Assembly: GCA_027924585.1 (NCBI GenBank)
Contig: BSBM01000319.1
Span: 4,369,001 to 4,433,000, forward strand
Source: Larix kaempferi
Lineage: Eukaryota; Streptophyta; Pinopsida; Pinales; Pinaceae
Length of the DNA stretch: 64,000 bases
Reading direction: 5' to 3'
How positions within the stretch are numbered: the first letter of the stretch is position 1; each line of letters starts with the position of its first letter. Of this stretch, positions 1 through 12,401 are shown piece after piece. Below the pieces are notes generated by a model, which saw nothing but the letters and a program-made list of their open reading frames with translations, was not told where the DNA came from and did not search any database. Both the position numbers and the translations under genes were made by a program.

Positions 1-2169
1 GTGCAGTATTTGGGACATATCATTTCAGCAGAAGGTATTGCAGTAGACCCAAAGAAGATTGAGGTCATAATGGATTGGCCTACTACGAAAAATGTTGTAG
101 ATGTAAGATCATTTATGGGCCTTGCAGGGTACTACAGAAGATTCATTGAGAGTTTCTCCAAGATATCACATCCAATTACATTGTTACAAAGGAAGGAAGT
201 CAAATTTATATGGTCTGAGAAGTGTGAAAGGAGTTTTCAGAAGCTAAAAGAATTACTTACCAGTGCTCCTATTTTAAAGATTGCAGATCCAAATAAAGAC
301 TTTGTGGTATGCACAGATGCTTGCATGGAAGGATTGGGTGGAGTACTCATGCAAGAAGGATTTGTAATTGGCTATGAGTCAAGGAATTTGAAGGATCATG
401 AAAGGAAATATGCCACACATGACTTAGAGCTAGCATCCATAGTACATGCTCTTAATAAATGGAGGCATTACCTGTTGGGAAGAAGATTTGAACACAGGAC
501 AGACCACGTGAGTTTAAAATATTTGTTTGACCATCCAAATATAAATTCCAGACGGACTAGATGAATGGAATTTCTCTGTGAGTTTGATTTGTACATTAAA
601 CATGTCAAGGGAAAGGAGAATAAGGTTGTTGATGCACTCAGCAGGAAATTCCATGTTGTAGCAATGAGTGTTTGTAAATCAGATTTGAAGGCAAGAATCA
701 TTGAATTTCAAGCTAGTGATGAAGCTTACCTACAAATCAAAGAGAAGTTACAGCAGGGAAAGAGGGATAACAAGTGTGTGGGATATAAAATTGGAGAGAA
801 TGATGTCCTTTTGTACCAAGATGCCAGACTGTACATTCCAAACTGTGCAGAATTGAAGGAGCTCATGTTGAGTGAGATACACCAAAGTCCATATTTTGGC
901 CACCCAGGATATCAGAAGACTATAACCACAACAAGAAAACAATACTTTTTGCATGGGATTAAGTAGGAAATAGAAGAGTATATGTCTAGATGTCAAAAGT
1001 GTCAGCAGGTCAAGGCAGAGCATCAACATCCAGCAAGACTATTGCAGCCATTTCCCATCCCAGAGTGGAAATGGGAAGTGATTTCTATGGATTTTATAAC
1101 AGGTTTACCCATGACTGTGAAGAAGCATGATTCCATTATGGTTGTAGTGGACAAGCTATCAAAAGTAGCTCACTTCATTCCAGTTAAGTCTACTCACAAG
1201 GCCAATTAATTTGCAAATGTCTTCATGAGAGAGATATTCAGGTTGGATGGATTGCCCAAGGAAATAGTTTCAGACCATGATACAAAATTCACTTGCAATT
1301 TTTGGAAAGGATTATTTCAAGAGTTGGGGATTAAGTTGAATTTCAGTACAACCTATCATCCTCAAACAGATGTTCAGATGGAGAGAGTAAACCAGATTCT
1401 TGAAAACATGTTAAGAATGTATGTGATGGACAAGCCATCCTAGTGGGAAGACTACCTACACTTGGAATAATTTGCCTACAATAATGGCTACCAGGCATCA
1501 TCGAAGATGAGCCCTTTTGAAATTCTGTATGGAAGAGGATGCAGAACTCCAGTAAATTGGGACAACCCAGTGAACAAGGTAGTGCTTGGACTAGAAATAA
1601 TTGAAGAGATGGAACAAGAAGTTGTCAATATTAGGCAGAATTTGAAGGCAGCTCGAGACAAGCAGAAAAGTTATTCATATTTGAAGAGAGTGCACAAAGA
1701 ATTTCATATTGGGGATCATGTTTACTTGAGAGTGAGACCAAGGAAGAGATCCATGAAGTTGGGAAGTTGTGCCAAGTTGGCACCCAGATATTGTGGACCA
1801 TTTGAAGTCCTTGATAGAATAGGACCCATTGCATATAGAATTGAATTATCTGCTAATATGAAATCTCATAATGTTTTCCATGTATCTTTGCTTAAGAAAT
1901 ATGTACATGATCCTAATCACATCATTGATTGGCATGTGATATAGGTGGAACCAGAGGGAGAATTCCAAGTGGACCCTATATTCATCCTCGACAGAAAGGT
2001 TACCTTACTCCAGAGGCAATCCATCGGACATATAAAGGTGCAATGGAAGCACCTTAGTCCAGAGGAGGCGACCTGGGAGCTTGAGGATGCCATGAGATTG
2101 GCATTACCTTTTTTGTTCAGTTTTGAGAACACTGAGGACAGTGTTGTTCTAAGGGGGAGGGAGTTGTAA
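1..2169 (+). pseudogene. Ty3/gypsy pol, 3' part: RT end, RNase H, integrase, chromodomain (decayed)
   Basis: The frame enters at the end of reverse transcriptase (QYLGHIIS), passes through RNase H ([14 protein letters not shown], then [13 protein letters not shown]), the integrase zinc region (HQSPYFGHPGY, CQKCQQ), the catalytic core (SMDFITGLP; SDHDTKF; E in QMERVNQ) and ends with a chromodomain (VQWKHLSPEEATWELED). In-frame stops lie at 562 (TGA), 964 (TAG), 1207 (TAA), 1441 (TAG) and 1942 (TAG), so it cannot make a full polyprotein. The final stop TAA at 2167-2169 falls inside the first bases of the LTR, so pol abuts the LTR. The homologous unit at 9120-11300 shares the TAA of 1207 (there at 10343), so both derive from one already defective copy. 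Confidence 0.9.
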
Positions 2170-2449
2170 TACCCCTATCCTGACTTAGTAATTATTGGCC
2201 TCAATGTAAATATTGTGTTTATGCAATGTATGTCGATCCTAGTGTGGAGCTCAAGGCCAAGGCCCCACTAGTGGATGTTTAAGGTTTGCTTCATAGGCAA
2301 ATATTGGTTAGTGAAACTATGCATGTGTTGTTAAGCCATGAAATTTTGTAATAGATGTAAATGTTTAATATTGCAATGAAAATACCCTGAACTGGATAAG
2401 TGAAGCAGCTAATGAGAAGGGGGAGAAGGTATCCGCTAGGGAGAGGTGA

Positions 2450-4217
2450 TGTAATGTCCCCATTCAAATAATTTCATAGTAAGACAATCCCATCAATCCT
2501 ACTAGTTTCCTAGGTTGGATGGGCACATGTGGAATGGTAATAAGGAAGCTAATAAATGATGTTTAGACATTAGAAGGGTTCAATTATTTAATAAATAGAG
2601 TGAATAAAGAAATTCAAGAGAAATCCTAGATGGAAAATGGTTTTGGAGACATATGGAGGATGTGGGACCCACACTAGCTTGATTTTTCATAATACATGGT
2701 ATCTCTCTCTTGCAAATTCGAATTAATGGGAAGGTGAACACTCTTGGGTGAGTTGGTAAGTCATAACACATGTCATTGAGCATATTAGGTCGAATTGGGA
2801 AGGATTGGTAACCTCCATGGAAGATAAAGAGTCAAATTGGAAGTTTGTGGACACTTGGGCTAGATTCCCTAGCCCCTATGACACCAATGATGGAGCATCT
2901 ATGACAACTATGACAAATTGCAGAACTAACCTCTGACATCTGACCACTATGACATGTCAACCCCAAAAATAGGCTCAATGAAGGCGCTCATGGGAGTTGG
3001 AGAAGCCAAAGAGACTCAAAATCGAATTTGGGAGAAGATGGAAGGTTGGAACTAGGAGACAAGTGGCAAATGTGGAATATTTCCTAAATGGAAATCTATT
3101 GAATCTATTGAGAGGATTTCGACCCTTAGAAGGCTAATGTTGGTTATAAAATGTAGAAATGAAGTATGAGAATGGCTTTTGATGATTTGAGAAAAATTGC
3201 ATTTGTGAAGAGAGAACTACTGGATGACTAGTTTCTTTCCTTAGCCAATTTCGAGGGTGAAAGATTCCCATCCAAGTTGGTGTTTGGAGAGGCCAATCAG
3301 GTCTTTCATGGTGCTTTAATGGATTTTTATTTTCAGGTAGCAGCTATAGGAAGTTTCATGGTTTGGTTTAGTGCAGCACTTTCTCTCCACCGTTTCCAGT
3401 TTTGAAGGCATATTCATGCTCCTTGAGGGAGGGCGTTTTTGGTGAGCTCTTGTGATTCTTGGGAGAGCTTATCATTATATATTTCTGATTGTAATAGCTT
3501 CATATCCTCTGTTATTAATATTCAGAAAGTCTCAGGTCGAAATACCCACTGGTTGTATGCAAAAATATTGATTAATGAGCACACAATGTCCATTTCCCCA
3601 ATGCTTTGATGTATGACCCTATAGGGTTGATTATTTAGAATGGATGGATGATTCTATGATATATTTGTGATTCATATACTACCATGGATATATTCTACAA
3701 GTTTCATGTACTCTAATTGATCATTTGAAGCATTTTTACTCAGTTTGTTTGTATTGAGAGGTGAAATAGTGCCATTTCCCCAAGGGTCGAATTGGGGGTT
3801 TTTGTTGTTGAATGTGAGAGAGTTAGAACAGTAGTAAAAATAAATTAATGGTGTATATGAGACCTTAATCACATAATTAACACATTAAATACCTCTGTTC
3901 ATAAATTTGTGGGATTTTGGAGGCATTTGGAAGGCCATTTGCAGGGTTACCCCGGGGGGATTTGATGCACAAATTACTAGTCAAAATTACATATATTGAT
4001 CAGAATACAAATCAAGTTTGCAGCAGTATTTGGAGGGCCATAAAATATCTCTGAACCTAATATTCAAGTCTCAATATCGTTCATACACTCCTATAGAATA
4101 TTTGGGAGCATTTGGGTTGATTTGGAGGTCAAAATAGTAAAATTAGTCAAAGATCAAAATTAGGGAAAAAGTGGAAAAATTGGCATTTTAATAAAATTTT
4201 GAAAAAGGGTCATTATA
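2450..4217 (+). mobile_element. Solo LTR inserted in the Tekay-like LTR
   Basis: The sequence starts TGTAATGTCCCC and ends GGGTCATTATA, the latter a decayed form of GGGACATTACA. It is flanked by GGTGA (2445-2449) and GTTGA (4218-4222), a 5-bp target duplication with one mismatch. The homologous LTR at 12402-14826 carries the empty site near 12683-12700. Internal sequence, including the stretch around 3240-3450 and antisense 3672-3872, is clearly related to the LTRs of T1 (20904-22929), so it is a diverged relative of that family. No internal region remains, hence a solo LTR. Confidence 0.9.
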
Positions 4218-5859
4218 GTTGAGGGGTCTATGGGATGGTGACCCATCCTGCCACTTAGGCAGGATTAACCGATTTGATTCCCTGTACGGGTACGTATTTG
4301 TTTACAGAATGTGGAGAAGGTAATCCTGCGGGGATATTCGTAGTAGGATAAAAACGGTACGGATATTTGAGTAAAGGGGTTTGTACATTTCAAGATTTTG
4401 GCGGTTTGACGATCTTCTAGGGAAAGGAGGATCAGTTGTGCACAGATTTTTTGTTCCTAGAGTTCAATGCGTTATGTTGGAGAGAGATCCTGATACGCAG
4501 GGAGAGTCGAAGAAGTAGAGCTGAGTACCAGAGGGATCTTGTTCGTATCCGTGATCCCTGAGTAGAAACCTGAAGATGAGTTTAAAGGAGAATTGCAGGA
4601 CGTGAATAGCTCAAGGAAGCTGTGCGCAGTCCTGAATCCGCAAGCAGATAGACGAGTTGCGGGACAGAGTCTAGTCCACAACCTTGGAATGAACCAACTT
4701 GTTAAGTGGACGTAAGAGATAGAGTTAAGGGTTGGGAATGCTCTATAAACTCAGTGAAGACTAAGATCTCATAGAACTAGAAGTAGGACCTTCTTATGCC
4801 TACCCTGAATAGCACTAGAATGGAAGGGGCCTTGAGGGACGGTGTAGCAGAGAAGAGGGTCTTCCTTGTGTTGGGTGAGGTTGATAATGTGGGTTCTTGA
4901 TGTACTGAGTGATTGAGATGTCTGTAGCTCTGTGGTTGAGCTCACTGACTTAGAAATAACCCCCATGTTTCCCTATATGCTTGATAAACCCAACTATAGG
5001 TTGGCTTAGAAGGTGTATGCTTGATAAACCCAACTGGAGGGTGGCTTAGGATGAGTATGTTTCCTGGATTGCTTCATAACCCAGCCAGAGGTTGGTCTAG
5101 CATTGGAGTGGATCTTGACTGTTAGAGAGCCTACCTAGACCTCCTTAGTGGATACATAGCTTAGCTTGGGGGTGGTCTCTCAGTTGCAAGAGTATAGGTT
5201 GGACAGAGACCTAAGGTTGGTTGGAACGTTGCTCTCACTTAGCCAGTTGCTGGGGAAACTTCAAGATACAAAGATAAGTGTTTTGTGGAAGGCATGGTGT
5301 TATTTATGTGTGATTATTATGTTTTTTTGCTTAAGTTGTTAAATGAATGTTATATGAATGTGAATAATAAGTAGACCATGCGTAAACCTGAGTAGAAAGT
5401 TGAGTGATGGTTGAAATACCTCATACAGTTGCATGAGTTAAGGCGTTGTTAATCTTACATGTGCTAGATGTATGGATAGACTTCACTTATTGTATTATGT
5501 GCATTTTGTATGATATGTTAACCCTGTTATGGATTGCTAACCTAATTGAATCATGGAATGGTTAGGGTGGCTGTGGAATCCTTAAACTACTATGTGAGTC
5601 GAAGAGAGATTATGCCAGGAGACAAGTAGAGACATGTTAAAGGTTGGAAGGTACCTTAGAATGGTTATAGACTAAAATTCAGAGAATAAAATGAAGAGTT
5701 TGGACACCTCAGTTGGGAAAGGAATTGAACCAACTGATAGATCTCTTTAAGAGATTTCAAACAGTACAAACCTTTCCTCATTTGGACCAAGGACGAGGAA
5801 GTTATGACCCTCGGAAGTTACTTGAAATATTGCTGGAATGAGGGTCTTGAGCATGGCCA

Positions 5860-6245
5860 TTTCCGCATCCATAATGAAGATTGCGGATTGCGGAGGGTCA
5901 TTTAGCAGAAAGGAAAGTTAGGTTTCCTCATTTATGCACCTGCAATTACGGATTGCGGAAAGTCATTTGGTGTAAAGGTTAAATTTCCGCATTCCAGCAC
6001 CCGCAATTGCGGGTTGCGGAAAGTCGTTTGGAGGAAAGGTTGGGTTTCCGCATTTTCGCACTCACAATTATGGAGTGCAGATTGTGGAAATCCGTTTGAT
6101 GGGAAAATTAGATCTCTGCATTTCTGCACATGCAATTGCAGATTACGGAAGGTCACATAACGAAAAATTTATATTCCACATTTCTGCACCCGCAATGCGG
6201 ATTGCGGATTCTGGAAAGGTGCAGTTGCGGACTTCGGATCGCAAG
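5860..6245 (+). repeat. Minisatellite inside LTR, about 64-bp units around ATTGCGGATTGCGG
   Basis: About six imperfect units each carry a core of TTGCGGATTGCGGAAAGTC, then a TTTGG..AAAGGTT stretch, then TTTCCGCATTTC.GCACCCGCAA. The cores TTGCGGA and TTCCGCA are partly self-complementary, so each unit can fold. The same array is present at 14335-14715 in the other LTR. Confidence 0.8.
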
Positions 6246-6364
6246 GGTGAGATGCAGATCTGATCCTAGTGCGGCTGTGGTTAATTTTGGAAGCAAAAGA
6301 AGAAGAAAAAAAAAGTAACTGAGGGTGTCCCGTGGTCTAAGAAGGCCATGGAGATGTTACAAAG

Positions 6365-6377
6365 TGGTATTAGAGCT
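6365..6377 (+). other. Primer-binding site (initiator tRNA-Met type)
   Basis: TGGTATTAGAGCT follows the LTR end by three bases. It matches the usual plant TGGTATCAGAGC complement of the initiator-Met tRNA 3' end with one C to T change. This fixes 2165-6361 as the 5' LTR of the second unit. Confidence 0.85.
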
Positions 6378-6549
6378 TCAGTTGCAACACTGGGGATGTT
6401 ACGGCCGAACCAAGGAAGAAATCACATGCAAAGAAATTCCCATGGCACTGTTTAATCTAACATAAGTTTAATAATTTACTAATTAATGAATCATTTCCAT
6501 ACTGTGTGGATGTTTCAAGTTCTATGCTATCTAATAAATATTTGTATCA

Positions 6550-7844
6550 TGCATTATGACTGCAACAGGTTAGAGTTGAAGCGTACAGCAAGGCCGTGTA
6601 TCAGAAAACAAGAATGGTGACCGTTAATGATGCACAAAATCCCTACGAGCCTGAAGAAGACGTGCTGGGGGGAAACGTGCAGGAAGAGCACACATAAACA
6701 ACGTCTAATGGAAGAAGGGAGTGGGTGACTCCCCAGTATTGGGTTGAGACCATGGTAAGCTTTAATGAGAGGCTGATAAATGCACAAGAGGAGAAGCACC
6801 AGCTCAATGTAGCCATTCTGCAGAGCCTCGCTGACATGCATCATAAAGTAAACATGGGGTTCAATCCAAGCAATATGGGCTGGGAAGAAAGGAATTCAGA
6901 TATCTATTCTCGAGGTCGTTCTAGGTAGAGGACTCCAAGCCATAAAGGGGGTGTTGTGAGTAGAAGGCACAGAAAATCCTCTTCGGGATCTCCTTCCAGC
7001 AAGTCAGAACACTCCAGAGACTCTCCAAGAAGTCGAAGACACACTTACAATCGGTCTGAGAAAATAAGGAGCTTCAAAGGGATTCCACGAGGAGGATTCA
7101 GGAAAGCAAGATCTCCTACCTTTGATGGAGAAAGCAAGACAGACCAAGAGGCTGAGGCATGGCTACTTGGAATAAAAAAGTATTTCAAATGCATACTTAT
7201 TCAGAAAATGAGAAGTCTAGTGTTTCCATTTACAATCTAAATGGAAGAGCTTCCATTTGGTGGGAGCACCTCATGAAAGTAAATAGGACCAGTGAAAGAA
7301 GGACCAGCTGGGAGCGATTTAAAAGATACTTAAGGGAGAAATACCTATGAGCTAGGTATTATGACAACAAGAGAAAGTAGTTCAATGAACTCGGGTTGGG
7401 GAAAAATTCCATGGAGGAACATGTTCATAAATTCTTGGAATTGTTAAGGTATGTGGACTACATCAAGGATGAAAGGCCCTAGAGATTCAGTGTCTCCTTG
7501 AAAGCCTACCACAAAACTACAGGGATAGGATTGAGTTTGTCCATCCATCAAGTTTGGATGAAGCCATCAGGATGGCCATGCTCTATTATGAGCAGAATAA
7601 AGGGAAGACAGATACTCAACCAGCATGGAAAGGGAATCCCAAAGGAGGATTTGAACCAAGGAGGAGTGGTTTCAAGCCACCTTTCAAGAATCAGTCCGGA
7701 AACTTCCCACAGGTACAGCCAGCAGAAAGTGGATTCAAACTAACTACAACATCAGAGAAAACATCAAAAGGACCACTTCAGTGTTGGGGATGTGGAGACA
7801 GCCACATGCTTAGAGATTTCCCAAATCGAAGAGGTAATCCCTGA
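6550..7844 (+). pseudogene. Chromovirus gag (decayed)
   Basis: Gag remnant. A stretch around 6725-6928 (TPQYWVETMVSFNERL) is followed by an Arg/Ser-rich segment (6956-7110), then capsid-like sequence with RSPTFDGESKTDQEAEAWLLG near 7110-7180, typical of chromovirus gag. The frame shifts around 7185 (the capsid continues as KVFQMHTYSENEK in another frame), with stops at 6696, 6926 and 7348. The single zinc knuckle near 7780 reads CWGCGDSHMLRDF: the last cysteine of the CCHC is replaced by Phe. Product would be the nucleocapsid/capsid precursor in the cytoplasm, but no intact protein is possible. Confidence 0.8.
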
Positions 7845-7847
7845 AGC

Positions 7848-8360
7848 TTGCATAGCTTGGGAGAAGCAACCATAGTAAAATATATGGCCAGAGCCACACC
7901 TCGAATCTATGCAGCACTGGATGATCACCAGGAAGACCACCAAGCAGTAGTGGTAGAAGTTGAAGGTAATAATTCTAGGCAATCTATTTCTGTTTTAATT
8001 GATACAGTATCCACCCATAGTTATGTGTCCCCTAAAGTGGTTGAATGATGTTCACTTGGTAAAATTAAACATAGTAAGTCTTGGTTAGTTCAACTAGCCA
8101 CTGGGACTAAGAGAAAAGTGAGTGAAGTATTTGTGGAATGTCCCATAGAGATTAATGGACTTCCCACCAAGGTAAACTTGAATTTACTACCCTTGGGATC
8201 TTATGATGCCTTGATAGGAATGGACTGGTTGGAGAAGCATAGAGCCAAACTTGACTGCTACAAGAAATTACTTGAGTGTATTGATGATGAAGGAAGACCA
8301 AGGTTGGTTAAAGGAATTCCAAAACAAGTTTCAGTAAGGCATATTTTGGCCTTATGCTGA
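7848..8360 (+). pseudogene. Chromovirus aspartic protease (decayed)
   Basis: Protease domain between gag and RT. The active-site region reads VLIDTVSTHSYVS, where the family has D-S-G-S-T-H-S: S-G has become T-V, so the catalytic triad is lost. A stop follows at 8046-8048 and the frame resumes to the flap and second half with LPLGSYDALIGMDWLEKH (about 8185-8240), the conserved C-terminal part of plant Ty3/gypsy proteases. Stop at 8358-8360. Confidence 0.8.
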
Positions 8361-9692
8361 GAATGTTCTATAAAAAGGGTTGTCAACTGTATGTTGTGCA
8401 TATATCAGACTCGGTAGAAGATAAGGGACCAAATTTGGAAGACTTTCAACTGCTACAAGAGTTCCAAGATGTATTTCTAGATGAAGTACCAGGACTACCA
8501 CCCAAGAGGGACATTGATTTCTCCATTAACCGTGTTCCAAGAGCGGCACCAAGCTCCAAACCCCATTATAGAATGAGTACACCTCAGCTGATAGAACTAA
8601 AAATGCAGTTGCAAGAATTAATGGACAAGGAGTATATTTGACCGAGTGTGTCTCCTTGGGGTGCACATGTGTTGTTTGTTAAGAATAAGGAAGGGAATTT
8701 AAGGCTATGTATAGATTACAGATAGCTAAACAAAGTAACCATCAAGAACAAGTATCTATTGCTAAGAATTGATGACTTGTTTGATCAGATGAAGGAAGCT
8801 AAAGTATTTTCCAAGATTGACTTGAGGTTTGGCTACCATCAAGTGAGGGTAAAGGATGAAGACATTCACAAAACAGATTTTCTGAACTAGATATGGATAC
8901 TATGAGTTCACCATGGTGCCATTTGGCCTAACCAATGCACCTGCTACATTCATGTGTGTTATGAACAGTGTCTTCAGTAAATACCTGGATAAGTTTGTGA
9001 TTGTATTCTCGGATGACATTCTGGTGTATTCAAAGAATGAAGAAGAGCATATTGAACATTTGAGAATGGTACTACAAGTCCTTAGAGAACACCAGCTATA
9101 TGCAAAGCTTAGCAAGTGTGAATTTTATCAAGACAAGGTTCAGTATTTGGGACATATCATTTCAGCATAAAGTATTGCAGTAGACCCAGAGAAGATTGAG
9201 GCCATAATGGATTGGCCTACTCCGAGAAATGTTGCAGATGTAAGATCATTTATGGGCCTTGCAAGGTACTACAGAAGATTCATTGAGATTTTCTCCAAGA
9301 TAGCACATCCAATTACATCGTTACAAAGGAAGGAAGTCAAATTTATATGGTATGAGAAGTTTGAAAAGAGTTTTCAGAAGCTAAAAAAATTACTCACCAG
9401 TGCTCCTGTTTTAAAGATTGTAGATCCAAATAAAGACTTTGTGGTATGCACAGATGCTTGCATGGAAGGATTGGGTGGATTACTCATGCAAGAAGGATTT
9501 GTAATTGGATATGAGTCAAGGAAGTTGAATAATCATGAAAGGAACTATGCCACACATGAATTAGAGCTAACATCCATAGTACATGCTCTGAAGAAATGGA
9601 GGCATTACCTGTTGGGAAGAAGATTTGAACTCAGGACAGACCACATGAGTTTAAAATATTTGTTTGACCAGCCAAATCTAAATTCCAAATGA
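8354..9692 (+). pseudogene. Chromovirus reverse transcriptase and RNase H (decayed)
   Basis: The linker LLQEFQDVFLDEVPGLPPKRDIDF (about 8440-8520) precedes the fingers, then [28 protein letters not shown], and the palm [10 protein letters not shown] with active site [10 protein letters not shown] (YxDD relative; both Asp present). RNase H follows with [12 protein letters not shown] and [13 protein letters not shown]. Stops include 8641 (CGA to TGA), one near 8727 (probably CAG to TAG), 9168 (TAA) and 9690 (TGA). A one-base frameshift sits near 8885-8890. It would copy the element RNA but is non-functional. Confidence 0.88.
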
Positions 9693-9701
9693 ACTAGATG
9701 G

Positions 9702-11300
9702 ATGGAATTTCTCTGTGATTTTGAATTGTACATTAAACATGTCAAGGGAAAGGAGAATAACGTTGTTGATGCGCTCAGCAGGAAATTCCATGTTGCAACA
9801 ATGAGTGTTTGTAAATTAGATTTGAAGGCAAGAATCATTGAAGTTCAAGCTAGTGATGAAGCTTACCTACAAATCAAAGAGAAGTTACAGCAGGGAAAGG
9901 TGGATAACAAGTGTGCGAGATATTAGATTGGAGAGGATGATGTGCTTATGTACCAAGATGCCAGACTGTACATTCCAAACTGTGCAGAATTAAAGGAGCT
10001 CGTGTTGAGTGAGATACACCAAAAGCCATATTCTGGCCACCTAGGATATCAGAAGACTATAACCGCAGCAAGAAAACAATACTTTTGGCATGGGATGAAG
10101 AAGGACATAGCAGATTATATTGCTAGATATCAAAAGTGTCAGCAATTCAAGGCAGAGCATCAACATCCAATAGGACTGTTGCAGGCATTTCCCATCCCAG
10201 AGTGGAAATGGGAAGTAATTTCTATGGATTTTATAATGATTTACCCATGACTATGAATAAGCATGATTCCATTATGGTTGTAGTGGACAAGCTATCAAAT
10301 GTAGCTCACTTCATTCCAGTTAAGTCTACTCACAAGGCCAATTAAATTGCAAATGTCTTCATGAGAGAGATATTCAGGTTGCAAGGATTGCCCAAGGCAA
10401 TAGTTTCAGACCAGGATACAAAATTCACTTCCAATTTTTGGAAAGGGTTATTTCAAGAGTTGGGGACTAAGTTGAATTTCGGTACATCCTATCATCCTCA
10501 AACAGATGGTCAAACAAAGAGAGTAAACCAAATGCTTGAAGACATGTTAAGGATGTATGTGATGGACAATCCATCCAAGTGGGAGGACTACCTACACTTG
10601 GAAGAATTTTCCTACAACAATGGGTACCAGGCATCGTCGAAGATGAGCCCTTTTAAAGTTTTGTATGGCAAAGGATGCAAAACTGCAGTAAATTGGGACA
10701 GCCCAGTGAACAAGGTAGTGCTTGGACCATAAATGATTAAAGAGATGGAACAAGAAGTTGTCAAGATTAGGCAGAATTTGAAGGTAGCTCAGGACAAGCA
10801 GAAAGGTTATGTAGATTTGAAGAGAGTGCACAAATAATTTCTGATTGGGGATCATGTTTACTTGAGAGTGAGACCAAGGAAGAGCTCCATGAAGATGGGA
10901 AGTTGTGCCAAGTTGGCACCCAGATATTGTGGACCATTTGAAGTACCTGATAGAATAGGACCAGTTGCATATAGGATTGCATTACCTGCTCATATGAAAG
11001 CTCATAATGTTTTCCATGTCTCTTTGCTTAAGAAATATGTACATGATCCTATTCACATCATTGATTTGCATGTGATACAGGTGGAACCAGAGGGAGAATT
11101 CCAAGTGGATCCTATATGCATCCTCGATAGGAAGGTTACCCTACTCTGGAGGCGAGCCATCGGATAGGTAAAGGTGCAATGGAAGCACCTTAGTCCATAG
11201 GAGGCGACCTGGGAGTTGGAGGATGCCATGATATTGGCATTCTAATTTTTGTTCAGTTTTGAGAACACCGAGGATAGTGTTGTTCTAAGTGGGAGGGAGT
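9702..11300 (+). pseudogene. Chromovirus integrase with chromodomain (decayed)
   Basis: The zinc region has HQKPYSGHLGY and CQQ; the core has SMDFI, SDQDTKFTSNFWK and TKRVNQMLE, where the glutamate of the DDE triad is replaced (QTE to QTK). The C-terminal part has RIGPVAYRIALPAHMKAHNVFHVSLLKKY and the chromodomain start KVTLLWRRAIG. Breaks: stop at 9924, a two-base deletion near 10227, TAA at 10343 (shared with the first unit at 1207), TAA at 10730, and stops in the chromodomain. The chromodomain would have targeted insertion to modified chromatin. Confidence 0.88.
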
Positions 11301-11583
11301 TGTAATACCCCGACCCTGCCTTAGTAATTATTGGCCTCAATGTAAATATTGTGTTTATGCAATGTATGTCGATCCTAGTGTGGAGCTCAAGGCCAAAGCC
11401 CCACTAGTGGATGTTTAAGGTTTGCTTCATAGGAAAATATTGGTTAGTGAAACTATGCATGTCCTGTTAAGCCATGAAATTTTGTAATACATGTAAATGT
11501 TTAATATCGCAATGAAAATACCCTGAACTTGTTAAGTGAAGCAGCTAATGAGAAGGGGGCGAAGGTATCCACTAGGGAGAGGT
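11301..11583 (+). repeat. Partial LTR head, copy 1
   Basis: TGTAATACCCCGACC directly follows pol and matches the first ~283 bp of the 2165 LTR, ending at GGGAGAGGTGAG, the point where the solo LTR sits in the other copy. It then switches to another LTR head instead of continuing. Confidence 0.85.
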
Positions 11584-11589
11584 GAGGGG

Positions 11590-11868
11590 GATGTGGGACC
11601 CTGCCTTAGTAATTATTGGCCTCGATGTAAATATTATGTTTATGCAATGTATGTCGATCCTAGTGTGGATCTCAAGAACAAGGCCCCACAAGTGGATGTT
11701 TAAGGTTTGCTTCATAGGCAAATATTGGTTAGTGAAACTATGCATGTGCTGTTAAGCCATTAAATTTTGTAATAGATGTAAATGTTTAATATTGCAATGA
11801 AAATACCTTGAACTGGCAAAGTGAGGAAACTAATGACAAGGGGGCGAAGGTATCCACTAGGGAGAGGT
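11590..11868 (+). repeat. Partial LTR head, copy 2
   Basis: A second copy of the LTR head begins GATGTGGGACCCTGCC (decayed start) and again ends at the GGGAGAGGT junction, where it joins integrase sequence. Head-to-tail with copy 1. Confidence 0.85.
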
Positions 11869-12401
11869 CAGGAAGAATTTGAAGGCAGCTTAGGACAGGA
11901 AGAAAATTTATGCAGATATGAAGAGAGTGTACAAAGAATTTCAGATTGGGAATCATGTTATCTTGAGAGTGAGCCCAAGGAAGAGCTCCATGAAGCTGGG
12001 AATTTGTGCCAAGTTGGAAACCATATATTGTGGACCATTTGACGTCCTTGATAGAATAGGACCAGTTGTATATAGGATTACATTACCTGCTAATATGAAA
12101 GCTCATAATGTTTTCCATGTCTCTTTGCTTAAGAAATATGTACATGATCCTAATCACATCATTGATTGGCATGTGATACAGGTGGAACCAGAGGGAGAAT
12201 TCCAAGTGCAACCTATATGCATCCTCGACAGGAAGGTTACCTTACTCCGGAGGTGAGCCATCGGACAGGTAAAGGTGCAATGGAAGCACCTTAGTCCAAA
12301 GGAGGCGACCTGGGAGTTGTAGGTTTCCATGATATTGGCATTCACGTTTTTGTTCAGTTTTGAAAACATTGAGGACAGTGTTGTTCTGAGGGGGAGGGAG
12401 A
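11869..12401 (+). pseudogene. Duplicated 3' end of pol (integrase C-terminus and chromodomain)
   Basis: About 530 bp repeats the last part of pol seen at 1633-2164 and 10769-11300. It encodes the linker KRVYKEFQIGNHVILRVSPRKSSMKLG, the IGPVVYRITLPANMKAHNVFHVSLLKKY segment and the chromodomain start VEPEGEF..DRKVTLLRR, then TGA at 12254. The chromodomain continues with further stops and abuts the LTR at 12402. It is a third partial copy made by local rearrangement, not an independent gene. Confidence 0.85.

Larger units (their letters stand above)
2165..6361 (+). repeat. Shared central LTR of the tandem chromovirus array (interrupted)
   Basis: It begins TGTAATACCCC directly after pol and ends GATGTTACA directly before the primer-binding site, giving terminal TGTAA/TTACA inverted ends. 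Its 4197 bp include a foreign 1768-bp solo LTR at 2450-4217 plus its 5-bp duplication. Without them the LTR is about 2424 bp, matching the 2425-bp LTR at 12402-14826. The 3' half holds a minisatellite (5860-6245). No protein-coding gene is apparent in it. Confidence 0.9.
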
